Assembly (NCBI GenBank): GCA_039654915.1
Contig: CM077593.1
Coordinates: 42,750,501 to 42,814,500, forward strand
Reading direction: 5' to 3'
Length of the DNA: 64,000 nt
Origin: Aquilaria yunnanensis
Taxonomy: Eukaryota; Streptophyta; Magnoliopsida; Malvales; Thymelaeaceae
Part shown: in pieces, positions 11,492 to 23,567 of the stretch
Layout: every line of letters starts with the position of its first letter
Numbering within the stretch: position 1 is the first letter of the stretch
Notes under the pieces: generated by a model
Told to the model about the DNA's origin: nothing
The model's database searches: none
The model's input: only the letters and a program-made list of their open reading frames with translations
Position numbers and translations under genes: made by a program

Positions 11492-11638
11492 GGTTATCAC
11501 TAGAGGGCGCTCTTCCTCAGGCGTGGAAGTCCCTGGGAGGGCTTGCTCAGTGGCCGGTTGGACTTCAAGCGCGGATGGGGACCTCGGGAGTCCCTTGTCC
11601 TTAGAACGCTGAGTCTCAATGACGGTGACCCGAGGATG

Positions 11639-11658
11639 GGTTCCCGCAGACGGCGCCA
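11639..11658 (-). other. Primer binding site of element B
   Basis: Minus strand TGGCGCCGTCTGCGGGAACC, separated by two bases from the LTR end at 11661. It is better preserved than in A, where TGGCGCC has become TGGCGAC. Confidence 0.75.
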
Positions 11659-11660
11659 AA

Positions 11661-12410
11661 TGATGCCCAGATACATCTTCACTGGAAGGCATGGTGACTT
11701 CCGGGGGGATTTCCTGTGAGGGAGAGCGTCTGGAGTTGAGGTTTCCCAGGGGAATGTGCCTGAAAAGCTCAGAGAAGAGGGTTAGGAGGTCCCCGGGGTG
11801 CTTTTCCGGGGAGGAGCCTCCGACGCCCAAGTCAGTTTCCTGAGAAGGTAAAGGGGAAGCATTAGAGTTTTTAGTGGGCTTGCCTGTACTTTCTCGGGGG
11901 GGAGGGGTCGAATTGTTTGCCAGGGTCTGTTCCCTGGTATTTATAGAGAAGCCCAGCCCGTTCAGATGACGACACGTGTTCGGTCGGATGTTCTCTGAGT
12001 TTCTGGGCGTAGGGGGCGAGTAGCCGGTGGCAGGCTCCTTGAGTCTCGAACCGAGACAGGTCGTGACAAGACCTGGACGGCATCGGTGTGTCAAATCGCC
12101 ATTTGAGGTGACATGTAGCATCTGTGGGTGGCATGTCAGAGGCTCTTTAAATGCTCATACCGTACTCCCGAAGTCCCTGGACGAGGTCGTCCTCTGACGC
12201 GGACGGTGCCCCTTCGGGAAATGTGCCCGCAATTCGGGGAGTTCCCTGATTCAGGGTTCCACCTTCGGGGAGATGCTCTTCGGCTTGCCATAGCTGATTC
12301 TTCATTTCCGAAGGCGATCTGTTTAGTACCTCGGGGGGGCTAATAGCTTCCTCGCGTTCCCTGACGCTCCGAGTTCGGGTCAGATAGAGGCGATAGCCCT
12401 TCGGCTATCA
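11661..12410 (-). repeat. 5' LTR of element B (750 bp)
   Basis: Plus-strand ends are TGATGCCC and GGCTATCA. It shares with the other family LTRs the GGAGCCTCCGACGCCCAAGT block, a minus-strand TATAAATA (11938-11945) and the G-box GACACGTGTTC (CACGTG 11973-11978). It is about 220 bp shorter than the LTR of A. Confidence 0.9.
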
Positions 12411-13326
12411 CCCATGATGCATTATAACATCATTCCAAGCTCCACAAAACTAGTAGTCCACCATGAACAAACTAGCCCACTAATTAATGCTATTGCCAAA
12501 ACTACTTGAGTTCATTAAGCAAATACATTCCAATAGCATTAATCAAGCTTGAAAACATAACTCCCTTACCTTAACATTAACTTACATGCAAGAATCAATT
12601 AACCTTTCCTCAAGAACCAAAGTTGCACAAGGTTCTTCCTAGTTCCAAGAAACCAAAGGCCCAAAACTCATAATTACTTACTTTTTACCAAAGCCCAAGC
12701 TCCCAAACAACTAATAAACAAGAATTAAGTAAGAATTCACAAGTTACCTCACATAAAAAATAAGGGATGGTGGGAAACATAGTTCTAAGCTTCAAAAACA
12801 TGAAATTGTTCTTGGAACAAGCTCCATATCGCTTATACTCCCTTGGTAGCTTCAAGTTTCACAAAAAACTAATGATTTTGAGCTCCAAATCAAAGAGAAA
12901 TGGTAAAGTGAAGGATGAACTCGGGTTTAGCATGAAAAATGGCAGCCATCCCTCACCTTCAAAAGGTTATATAGTCCTTTAAACCCCAATCCACCAAAAT
13001 ATTTAAAAAGTTACAAAAATGCCCCCTCCTTTAGGTAACCTTAGTCACACTTGGTCAAATCTTGCTTATTTAAACTAAACTTGCGTTAAAAGTAAAAGTT
13101 TGGTTTTAAAAACTCATTTTTAACACTTGGGACCCAGCCCGACTCTTCAAAACACAAAATTACCATTTTGCCCCTGAAATTCATTTAGTGCCTTAACTTT
13201 CTCAAAACTTAGTGAACTTTGCTAAACTCACCTAGTTTTGCTATGTGAACTTGAAATAAGGTTCCAAACAAAGTTTCAAACACTTTAACTTCCTCAAACG
13301 AGCTTCCAGCTTGGAAAGCCATAAGA
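12411..13326 (-). repeat. 3' LTR of element C, partial
   Basis: Aligns with 22668-23567, for example ATGATGCATTATAACAT at both starts and CTCAAACGAGCTTCCA near both ends. The left part of this LTR is missing because element B sits at 12411. The end is GCCATAAGA here against GCCGTAACA in the other LTR, so the terminal CA has mutated. Confidence 0.85.
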
Positions 13327-13336
13327 CTCTCCCCTC
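13327..13336 (-). other. Polypurine tract of element C
   Basis: Plus CTCTCCCCTC, minus GAGGGGAGAG, directly next to the end of the 3' LTR: the position and composition expected of the plus-strand primer of reverse transcription. It confirms the minus orientation. Confidence 0.75.
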
Positions 13337-13370
13337 ATTCTAGAATTTGGTCCCCTAAATTTCATTACAA

Positions 13371-13903
13371 CTAAGGAAAAACACTAGGATATCTTTTCAG
13401 CATATCCTGCTCTATCTCCCAAGTAGCTTGATCTTTATTATAGTTTGACCAAAGGATCTTAGCCATGGGAATCCACTTGGTTCGAAGTTTCTTGACCTGC
13501 CTATAAAGAATCTGAATTGGCTTCTGTTCATAGGTCAAGTCTTCCTGGATAGGTACCACTAAAGGGTTAACTACTTGTCCTAGACTGTGCATTTCTTTAG
13601 AAGGACTAACGTGGAATACGTTTAGTGACTGTTATTATAAGCAAACTCGATGAGTGGTAAGTACTGATCCCAATCACCTCCGAAGTCAAAACACACATAT
13701 GCAACATATCTTCTAAAGTTTGAATCACTCACTCAAACTGTCCATCAGTTTGAGGATGGAAGGCAGTATTGAGACTAACCTTACTTCCTAACACCTCCTA
13801 GAAAGCATTCCAAAACCGTGACACAAACTATGGATCCATATCAGATATAATCTGATCCGGTATACCATGCAATCTCACAATCTCCTTAACATATAACTAA
13901 GCT
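13371..13903 (-). pseudogene. Integrase C-terminal part and chromodomain-like tail of element C
   Basis: The open end encodes WEIEQDMLKRYPSVF, typical of the C-terminus of Tekay/Del integrases. Upstream the frame continues with stop codons through the integrase core (segment near 13830 resembling the 'HGVP..IVSDRD' region) until it is cut at 13903 by the insertion that starts at 13904. Confidence 0.75.
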
Positions 13904-16900
13904 TGTTAGGCACCTCCTAAGTGCTTGGCTTAGGCCAAGGAGAACCAAGGAAATAAGAGAAAACAGAAAGGGAGAGTAAGAAGAACTATGGAGTCTAGTA
14001 CAGTGGTCTATAAGTAAAGCTGGAGACTTTCAGGGCCAAAATGCACATGGGAAAGGAACTATGGAAAAACAGGCAGAAATCTAAAAAAAAAGGGGATCAA
14101 ATTGGACACTTGTGTAAGTGATACAATTAAAACTACAAACTTGGAATTGGAAGTTTCGGCCATGCAAAAGTTATGTGGACTAGTAGTGTACTAAGCCAAA
14201 TTGTGGGAGACAACAATGATTACTAGTCAAATTCTTGTCTACCACTAGTGTACTATTCACTAGTTACTAGTTAAGCTAACTAGTCTTTATTTAGTTACAT
14301 GGCCGGTTTTACAAGGGAGATTTTGTGGCCTTGGTACTTGTGTTGTCTTGTGCTTGGCATAATGGGCCAAGAAATGACTTGAATGACATTTTGAACACAA
14401 GTTTTAAGGGCGGCATTGAGCACATGGGGAATGGGAAGCCACATTGCACCATGCAAACTTTTGGAAGGCCAAAGTTAGCATTTTAGCTAACTAGACTTTA
14501 AGACTTTCGTCCGAAACTAGCCAAGACCATTTCCTTAGTTCATTTTCGGGTTTCCTTGTTCTTGTTGGCCGAGAGTTCTTCCTTGAGTGCTCATCCAAAT
14601 TTCTCATTGAAGTCAAGCTAATCTTGGAAGCTTTTGAAGAATTCATGCTTGGGAGACTTGTTTCGGCCCTAGTTCACTTGGAAATCAAGCTTGTTCTTGA
14701 AGATTGAAGGAAGGCCGAGCCAAATTAAGCTAGGTTTGAGGTAACTTTGGAATCTCCTTGAATTCATGGTAGTTTTTCCATGTACAAGGGACCTTAGTGC
14801 TCAATTGAAGATATATTGAGTGAATTGAGCATTGGTTATGCTATTGTGGAAAACCTAGTCTCGGCCGAAAGTAATGGCTAAGTAATCTTGGTGTTCTTCA
14901 TGAGTTCTATGGAAATTAGTCCATGATTGAAGTTAATTGTTGCCTATTGATCTTGTGCTAGGCAAATTGGAGAAAAGAACATCAAGTTGAGCAAGTTTGT
15001 GCTTGGCCGAAAGGTATACCTTGAGGTAATTCATGTTCAACTCTTGATTACATGGCATTGATGCCATGAACTTTGATTAATGATATGTTGGTAAGTGTAT
15101 GTTGGCTTAGAATTATGAAAAACATTGGTGTATGAAGTTGAGCTATATGGCCGAGAGTGAACATTACTTGAATATATGGTGATGGTACTATAAAACCATA
15201 GTCATTGATGATTTGATGTTTATGTGTGGAGTTAGTTGATAAAGAACATGGTTATGTGAAAAAGGGGCATGTGGCCGAGAGCCTGAACTATTGAAGTTAA
15301 ATGTTCTTTACTTAATGCATGGTAATTGTACCATGAGCAAGCCTTATAGATGATTGGAAGGTAATATAGTGAATAAAATGATGGGTAACCCATATGTATG
15401 TGAAAGTGAGCATCATGGCCGAAAGCTTGGTTTAGTGTGACATGGTGCATTTCACTTGGTTACTTGGTAATAATGCCATGGATGATGTTCATTGATGATT
15501 AGAATATCATGTGGTATGTTAGAATGATGGGCAGCACATGTATATAAACTTGGGCCTTTTTGGCCGAGAGCTTAAGTGTGTGTTGTAGTGTCCTTCATAG
15601 AAATCATGGTAGTTAGTCCATGGGTTTGTATTGTTAATGCCTATGTATTGTTATGATAGGCATTGTGGTTGAAGGACACTTGGACATTTGAAGTTGGCTT
15701 GAGACCGAGAGCTATTGAGGTAGGGTTCACTGGCACTTGACTTTGCTTGGTAATGTACACCATGATTCAAGTGTCTAGAGTGGCTAAGTGATGGTTAAAT
15801 GTGCCATATGACCTTAGTTACTTGATGGGCTTAAGGGTTATACTTGGTTGTTCTGTTGATTAGCTAATTAACTATGGTACATGTACTAGAAATGCAAGTG
15901 AATGTGGCCTATTTGCTTGGCATTTTGGGAGCTCCAAATGGAAATGGTGTATTGGTAAGTTTGTGTGCAAGAAATGCACATGGGTACATGTATGGCTTAT
16001 ATGGCCGAAAGCAACATTGTGGAGTGTGTGTGTGTACTTGTGTGCTTTGGTGTTTCCTTGTGCATGCTAACCCCACTTATGAAATATTTGACTTATTTAT
16101 CTGTCTTGTATATGTATATGCCTATTTTTCTTGTCTTGGTGTTTGTTTTGCAGGTTGAGCTAACTAATGGGAGGTTAAGCTTTGAGTGATTACTCAGCTT
16201 AACTAAATAGACTCAATATGAGTTGTATATGTTTTAAGTGAATCCTACAGAGTTATATGCTCACTGCCCATCCTTTATTTTTCAGGCAAGGATATTCGGC
16301 CGGAGTAGTGCTAAGTTGCCTTGTGTGTGTGCTTAGTGTTTATTTTCTTAGTTACCAAGGTATGTGCCAATGTGTGCTTGGCGTAGCATTTTGGTTTCAT
16401 TACAAGTCTTATTGTTTGTTGGCCGAGACTTATGTTTTAAGTTTGCAGGCTGTAGAGTGGGAACTGTCTAGGAGAGCATGGATACTTGGACTTTAGCTCT
16501 GATTGTGGTATTCACCTTTATGACCATGAATATGGCCATAGGTTTGGTGTTGCAGTGTGTACTTCTGTATGGGATTCTCAAGGTTTTGTTTGACCATTAG
16601 GAGTATGGTCTCGGGTTGTATGTAACTTGGCATGAACAACTTATGGATGCTTGGCATTTATAGCCATGGTAGATACTAGGTAGACTACCATTTTGATTTG
16701 TATATATGTGTAGTCTTGGATACCTAGTTTATGGATGTTTTATGGATTTTGGATGCCAAGTTATGTATGGACTTATGGATGGCATTATGCTTGTCTATGT
16801 ATGCTGGATATTATGGGCCAAAGTTGCCACTTTTATGTGAATGGTTATGGACCTAGTTATGTGGAACTGTGGTGCATAATGGTATGTACATTAGTAGGCC

Positions 16901-17286
16901 GAGAACATCATGCATTTTTTTACTTGTTGTTTTCAGAAATCTAAACCAACCTTGTGGGCTTCTTGGTTGCCATATAGTTAGTACACTTGATGCACACCAT
17001 GTATGCACTTAAATTGCATTTAAGTGTTGCCTTGCTTGTTATGCAAGTTATTATTTGAAACCTTGCTTGTTGTGCAAGTTAGGGGTTTTGGGCCTTGCCC
17101 TTGCTGCAAGTTGTTAATGGGTCTTGTTAAAGCCACCTGGGCCACCTCCCAGGCCTCTTAACTTAAGAAAATAAGACTTAAAAGTTGCCATTACTTGCTT
17201 GGCCGAACCAAACACTTTGAGATTAAATATTGGGTTTGGGAGTTAAATTAGTAAATGATAGGCCAGGGCCTGAGTGAGGTGTGACA
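13904..17286. mobile_element. 3383-bp solo-LTR-like insertion in the integrase of element C
   Basis: Begins TGTTAGGCACC and ends GGTGTGACA. It is flanked by AAGCT (13899-13903) and AAGCC (17287-17291), a 5-bp target duplication with one mismatch, and the integrase frame resumes on each side. No RT, gag or transposase is visible. The minus-strand start TGTCACACC resembles Tekay-like LTR starts, so I read it as a solo LTR; a non-autonomous element without recognisable genes is the alternative. The interior has a 144-bp degenerate periodicity (separate entry). The short reading frames between 15874 and 16944 look accidental. Confidence 0.6.
14560..15850. repeat. Degenerate tandem repeat, period about 144 bp
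   Basis: The motif GGCCGARAG recurs at 14567, 14713, 14863, 15005, 15149, 15273, 15417, 15562 and, as GACCGAGAG, 15703. Steps are 146, 150, 142, 144, 124, 144, 145 and 141 bp. Between the motifs each unit has an NNCATGG, TAGT/TAATTG and CCATG block. Later, irregular copies occur at 16003, 16421 and 16897. The period is below nucleosome size, and the array may be an LTR-internal satellite. Confidence 0.75.
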
Positions 17287-17668
17287 AAGCCAACCTTTAC
17301 AAAGTGTAAGTGATCTTTATGAGTATAAAGTGTGCTAATATAGTCAACCTATTGACCACCACCCATATAGCATCATGCTGACTCCAGGTGTTCGTTAGCC
17401 CTACTAGGAAATCCATGGTAATGGACCGTCACTTCCTTTCCGGAAGAGGTAAACTCTGAAGTGTGCCTGCCAGCTTTTGACATTCAGCTTTAACCATTTG
17501 GCATATCAAACCCTTAGCCACATGTCCTGCTACATCCCTTTTAAGTCTCAGCCACCAGAAATGTGTCTTCAAGTCATGATACATCTTACTAACACCAGGA
17601 TGAACATTAAACCTACTACTATATGCCTCTTGTTGGACTTGTTGTCTAAGTCCCTCCATATTTGGCAC
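17287..17668 (-). pseudogene. Integrase N-terminal part of element C
   Basis: Contains the zinc-finger region (NVHPGVSKMYHDLKTHFWW and GLICQMVKAE). The usual first Cys of the CX2C pair is Gly here. The frame continues through MDFLVGL and HDAIWVVV to the insertion boundary at 17287, so the insertion falls within the catalytic core. Confidence 0.85.
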
Positions 17669-17707
17669 ATAGAGTAGATCTCCATGGTGTAGTATTCCAT
17701 CTTTGTA

Positions 17708-19396
17708 CTAGAACTCCTTCCTCACAGTACCAAGTCTCTTTTCTCTAGAAACTTTCTTCAACAGCAGATCTTTGCCCTGAGCATCCCTGACTTTAGCTAA
17801 CCAAGTTGATTGTATCTCCAATGTGTAGACTAGGGACCTTTCTTGGTTTTGCCAAAACTCATGTAAAGCCAAGAAACAATCCCCCAATACTCCTCTCGAA
17901 GAACTCGTAGTGTGATCCTTAGGTAGGATCACTCCTGTATACTTCCAACTTAGTACATTTGCCACTACATTTCTCTTGCAAACATAGTACTCAATTGAGC
18001 AATCGTAATCTTTTATGTACTTGATCCATTGCCACTGGCTCATATTTAAATCCTTTTGTGTGAACAGATATTTCAAACTCTTATGGTCGATGAAAATCCT
18101 GAATGATCTCCTCACCAAGTAATGCCTCCAAAGCTTAAGAGCCAAGACTACCGTTGTTAGCTCAAGGTCATGAATTGGGTAATTCAAGTCATTAGGCCTT
18201 AACTGCCTTGATCCATAGGCAATCACCTGACTTTCTTGCATCAATACACACCCCAGACCAGAACCTGATGCATCTGTGTACATCGTAAAAGCTTTGTTTG
18301 GATCTAGTAAAACGAGTATTGGTTCACTTGTCAACCTTTTCTTCAATTCTAGGTAAGCCTTCTCACACATAGGTGCCCATTCAAACTTCTGAGTTTTCAT
18401 GGTCAAAGCTGTCAATGGTGTAGCTATCACAGAGAACTTCTCTATGAATCTCCTACAGTAGCCTGCCAAGCCCAAGAAACTCCTGGCTTTTGTAATTGTA
18501 GTTGGTCTCTTCCACTCAACCATTGCTTGAACCTTTTCAGGATCAAATGAAAAACCCTGAACACTAATGATGTACCCTAAAAACTGTATCCTTTCGAACC
18601 AAAACTCACACTTAGATAGCTTTGCATAATACTAATTATCCTTTAGTACTTGCAAAATTGTTCTAAGGTACTCCTCATGCTCCTGTATAGACTGTGAGTA
18701 TACCAATATGTCATCGATGAATACTTCAACAAATTGATCCAAGAATGATTTGAAGATCCTATGCATGGCTTCCATGAACACTGCTGGGGTGGTGGTCACA
18801 CCAAATAGCATAACTGTATACTGGTAGTGCCCATATCTCGTCCTAAAGGCAATTTTTGGGATATCTTCCTCCTTAACTCTAATCTGGAAGTATCCAGATC
18901 GGAAGTCAATCCTAGAAAACACCTTCACTCCCCTGAGCCTATTAAACAAGTCATCAATTTTAGGAAGCAAATACTTGTTCTTGACTATCACTACATTCAA
19001 CTTTCTATAGTCGATGCATAATCTTAAAGTTTCGTCCTTCTTCTTCACAAACAACACCAGGGCTCCTCACAGTGACATACTAAGCCTTATAAAGCCTTTC
19101 TCTAGCAGCTCTTCCAACTGTTTCTTTAACTCATCCATCTCAGAAGTTGACATTCGGTAAGGTGGTATAGAAATAAGTTTTGCTCCAGGTTAAAGATGGA
19201 TAGAAAACTTAGTGTCCCTTTTGGTTGGTAACCCTAGCAACTTCACTAGAAACATTTTAGGAAACTGATTGGCTATGGGAATCTCTTTAAGTTCTTCCTC
19301 TATGTCTACCCCATTCAATGAATAATACTCCTCCTTGTTGACTATGGGGATGGTATCCATAAGTCTAAGGTGCAAACTCTTAGCACTGGATGCCAA
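17708..19396 (-). pseudogene. Reverse transcriptase and RNase H of element C
   Basis: RT segments: [24 protein letters not shown] and the catalytic [10 protein letters not shown] box at 19057-18632. RNase H follows at 18523-17708 (MYTDASGSGLGCVLMQ, YPIHDLELTTVVLALK, FRIFIDHKSLKYLF). An upstream piece at 19396-19190 is the protease-RT linker. Stops separate the three pieces. Confidence 0.92.
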
Positions 19397-19799
19397 CCCT
19401 CCTGATCAAGTCACCTTAGCTCTTTGAGCATCAGTAATGTCGACTGAGTACCTAGCACAGTCAATTTACACCTTGTTACTGGTTAGCCAATCCATTCCCA
19501 ATACTAGGTCATAAAACATCAATTCTATCACCCATAGCTCACAAAAGAAATCATGGTCGCCTAACTGTAAGGGATACCTAGTAACCAATTCATTGGTCAC
19601 AATAACACTCCTCCTTCTAGTCTTAATGATTCTCAACTCATCTAAAATTTCTCACTGCAATTTAAGCTTATCTAGCAAGGCAGACGATATCACAGAAAGA
19701 GTAGCTCTAGTATCGAAAAGTACTCTAACACTACCATTCTGAAAAGTTAAATTACCTCAAATGGGGGCTGGCTCTTTGGTCACCTAACTAGCTAGTGTG

Positions 19800-21060
19800 A
19801 AAACCCTCGGCTCAACTGCTGCTGTGGCTACACTAGGTCGATTTTCTATGGGAAAGAGTGCAAGGGGTGGATTCCTAGGCAGACCTGGCAAAGGTCAAGC
19901 TTGTGGATATTCCCTCGCGCAATGACCACTTCTACCACAAATGTTGCAAATTTCAATTCCCAAAGTACATGGCTTCGTGCCATGGAACTGTCTACATTTA
20001 GGGCACAAACCCATTCTCCTCCTCTTGAAGGGACCTTGATTCTCAATCATCCTTCCTACCATTAGTCGCTTCCCAACACTTTTACCTAGGTTGGTTGGTC
20101 CAACTTCCACCTTTTTTCTTGGTGCCTTCAAGTCCTCAATTTCTCTTTCTAAGGCCAACCTTTTTGAGCTACTTGGTGATAACTTCAGATGTCCACTGTT
20201 GCCATATATCTTCAAAGAACAGGATTCAGGTTGGAAAAACTTCTTGGCCTTCAACTCATCATTGCCAGCCATATAAGGAATATATTGAATGAGCGAATTG
20301 TAGCGCTACTCATACTCCCTTATAGACATTTCTCCTTAAACTCGATTCTCAAATTGGATCCTTCTCTAATTTTGTGCAGCTTCACTAATGTATTCCTGTC
20401 AAAATTTCCGCTCGAAGTCTGACCACTTGAGCACTTTTTTCTTGTGCTTTGGTCGAGTACCACTACTCTTGTTCAACATCTCCATCACATCCTTCCACTA
20501 GAGACTAGCCCTTCCTCTAAAAAAGAAAGGTACTAAGGCCATTATCTATGCCATTCTTTGCTTTGATTCATAGCCTCCACATGTAAAGAGTTGATTCATC
20601 TTGGATAACCAATCCTCAGCTCGATCAAGGTCACTTATACCATTAAAACTAGGTGGATCAACAGCCTTAAACTTCTAAAACAGCCTCATTTGATGTTGGG
20701 TTTCTCCCCTTTTTAGAGCCTCCATAAACTCCAACTCCTCCTCATGCTCATAGGCATGTTCTCTTCTCTCATGAGCCCTAGGCACTTGCTGGTGCTTGGC
20801 ATGCCTCTCCTGATCTTGGGATGGTTCATTCCCTTGATCACTTTATTCTTAAACAACTTCTCTGTCCTCTTGATCTTGGAACAACTCATTCATAACAGTA
20901 GTCATGCCTTGTGCCATCTATGTCATACTCTGAGTTATCCATTGAAGCACCCTAGATATCTCATCCAGCCTTGCTTCAACAAGGTCACTAGAACCTTGAC
21001 CGGGTTCCCTAGCTCCTCTCGAAACTCTTAACCTAATGTCAACTATAGCAACCTACAACC
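19800..21060 (-). pseudogene. gag: gag of element C
   Basis: The best-preserved part is 20272-19895, with a basic linker and two Cys-rich blocks (CPKCRQFHGTKPC and CNICGRSGHCAREY). The second is a CCHC knuckle whose last Cys is Tyr. The N-terminal part is recognisable near 21040-20900 (DLVEARLDEISRVLQWI) but interrupted by stops. The true start is not visible. Confidence 0.7.
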
Positions 21061-21162
21061 AAAGCCAGATGACATTCCCCAAATGTTGGTCAATACTAAC
21101 TATCCTAGCACATGGAATTCCAAAACTAGATCTCAGTCTTAGCCTCCAATATCTATGAATTG

Positions 21163-21181
21163 AGCTCTAAGTGTTAATACC
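21163..21181 (-). other. Possible primer binding site of element C
   Basis: The minus strand reads TGGTATTAACACTTAGAGC. It shares TGGTAT and AGAGC with the initiator-methionine primer site of many Tekay elements but has extra bases in between. It lies 6 bp from a TG that fits the LTR start at 21188. Confidence 0.35.
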
Positions 21182-21187
21182 AAAAAC

Positions 21188-23567
21188 TGACATGGAAGTC
21201 CTTGGCCTTTGCCCAGAAATGCCTATGAAAACTGGTCTCATGGAGGTCGCAATTGGCTAACTGTATATGTGTGTAGATTAAAACTCCATGAAACTAGTTG
21301 ATTAACTGAGAATATGCAGAATGCATGCTCTTTATGTTTTCACTAGAGTAAACGGAAATTATAAAAGCATTTACTTGGCAAAGATACTTTTCATAGAAAA
21401 CAAGTTCAAATAGTCAAAGCATACAAAATCAACATTTATATGGTTAATACTACACATAAAAACCGTGCGAGAGCATTCAACATAAAGTAAACTAATGTTC
21501 CTCACCCAAGAACAACCCTAGAGTCTAGGACTCCATCATAGACAAGGGAGGCAACTAGAAGCATTAAATATAGAAACCTCGACCAAGATCTTCTCAAACT
21601 AACTCCCACATTGGAGGTAAGTCCTAGTGGCGAGTCACAAAAGTCCTGTCCACGTTCTACTAGGCTTTGTAGCTAAGAAAAACACTATAGTTAACATTGT
21701 TACTTAACCAACAAGTAACCCAAGTAGACTATAATCATAAAGATTCTCAAGCACAGTACCTACAACAACAAACTACCATGATAACCCTCAATGGTTATCT
21801 GGCCTAGCAATGTTAGAATCTACACAGCATACCTAGGTAGTGAGAATTCAAAAATTCTTAGTAAGGATCTTCACTTCACCTACAAGAAAAATTAATAAGG
21901 ACCATACATATGTCAACAAATGTAACCTGCTGCGAGCTCATACAACCTGAGGCTAGACTTATATGTATATGTCTCAGTCCCCTAGGACTTCTCCTTAACC
22001 TAGTCCTTGAACTACAAGGCAGAGCCTTGCCTACTAGTAAGCAGAGCTTTGTAGCCTAACCAGTTATGATTCACTAGTTGAAACTCCCTTATGTTATATA
22101 GGGGCTCTATGGTGGAACTACTGTCGACTGGTCATAAAAACCCATTAGGCCATAAGACCCACTAGATGCACTAAGGTCTCACACTATAACCTTATGCTCA
22201 ATGGCATGGCTAGGTTGCTGATGGTACTAAACCTTTCACCCAAGCTAATGATACCTAGTTGTGGCTTTTGTTAACTAGTTTTCTTGCTTATGGTGAAAGT
22301 AACCATAAAAACCTACGAAAACTCCTAGGTCTCGGAAGAGTATTGGAAGCCTTAGAGTACCCTCGAAATACTTAGACCCTTAGGTACCCTAAGAACCCCT
22401 TAGGTCTCCCTTCGAACTTTCTACGAAAAATGGAAAATTGCCTTCATAACTGTGGTGATGTATTGCCACAGTTATGAACACATTGTGTACTTCTCGTGGC
22501 ACTGGCGACGCGTCGCCAATACCTACAACTGCCTAGAATTTTCAATTTTGCTGCTATAACCTTTAAAGACTTACCAAACATGTTAAGCATGCTTAGATGG
22601 CCTTTAAACTTCACATACCTATAAAATATGTTGTAAAGACCATAACCAACTATCACAAGCATTCCTATGATGCATTATAACATTATTCCAAGCTCCATAA
22701 AACTAGCAGTCCACCATGAACAAAATAACCCACTAACTAATGCTATTGCCAAAACTATTTGAGTTCATTAAGCAAACACATTCCAATAACATTAATCAAG
22801 CTTGAAAACATAACTCCCTTACCTTAACTTCAACTCACAAGCAAGAATCAATCAACCATTCCTCAAGAACTAAAGTTGCACAAGGTTCTTCCTAGTTCCA
22901 AGAAACCAAAGGTACAAAACTCATAATTACTAACTTTTTACTAAAACCCAAAGCTCCCACACAACTAATAAACAAGAATTCATAAGTTACCTCGCATCAA
23001 AAATAGGGGATGGTGGAAAACATAGTTCCGAGCTTTAAAAACATGAAATTCTTCTTGGAACAAGCTTCCTATGACTTATATTCCCTTGGTAGCTTCAAGT
23101 TTTACCAAAAACTAATGATTTTGAGGTCCAAATCAAGGAGAAATGGTATAGTGAAGGATGAACTCGGGTTTAGCATGAAAAATGGCAGCCATCCCTCACC
23201 TTTTCCAAGTTATATAGTCCTTTAAACCCCAAGTCACCAAAGTATTTAAAAAGTTACAAAATGCCCCTTCCTTTAGGCAACCTTAGTCAAACTTGATCAA
23301 ATCTTGCTTATTTAAACTAAACTTGGGTTAAAAGTAAAAGTTAGGTTTTAAAAATTCATTTTTAACACTCGGGACTCAGCCGACTCTCCAGAATGCAAAA
23401 TTACCATTTTTCCTCTGAACTTCATTTAGTGCCTTAACCTTCTAGAAACTTAGTGAACTTTACTAAACTCACATATTCTTGCTATATGAACTTGAAATAA
23501 GGTTGCAAACAAAGTTTCAAACACTTTACCTTCCTCAAACGAGCTTCCAACTTAGAAAGCCGTAACA
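21188..23567 (-). repeat. 5' LTR of element C (about 2380 bp)
   Basis: The right part (22668-23567) aligns with the 3' LTR remnant at 12411-13326. The left limit at TGACATGG (21188) is inferred from the adjacent primer-site-like sequence and from resemblance in layout to the LTR-like segment that starts at 45814. It ends GCCGTAACA. Confidence 0.65.

Larger units (their letters stand above)
10085..12410 (-). mobile_element. Element B: second copy of the same Tat family, truncated by element A
   Basis: Contains, right to left, an LTR (11661-12410), primer binding site (11639-11658), and gag up to the spacer just after the zinc knuckle. It then stops at the LTR of A. The break corresponds to position about 7506 of A. 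The rest of B should lie beyond A, left of the window. On the right it abuts an LTR of element C at a CCCAT flank, so B inserted into C. Confidence 0.85.
12411..23567 (-). mobile_element. Element C: Tekay/Del-like Ty3/gypsy chromovirus, interrupted
   Basis: Minus-strand element with remnant 3' LTR (12411-13326), polypurine tract, integrase end with chromodomain-like tail, integrase, RNase H, RT, gag, weak primer binding site, and a long 5' LTR (about 21188-23567). The 3' LTR is cut by element B at 12411. The integrase is split by the insertion at 13904-17286. The chromodomain-like C-terminus (QATWEIEQDM, RYPSVF) and LTR of about 2.4 kb point to the Tekay/Del group. Every domain has stops or lost residues. 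Confidence 0.85.

Noticed and set aside
11324..12121. A 265-codon minus-strand open frame
   Set aside because: It runs through LTR, primer binding site and the start of gag of element B. Only the part from 11491 is coding (gag); the rest is chance openness in GC-rich LTR.
15874..16944. Short plus-strand frames in the 3.4-kb insertion
   Set aside because: Cys/Leu/Tyr-rich, overlapping in different frames, inside a long LTR-like repeat; no conserved domain.
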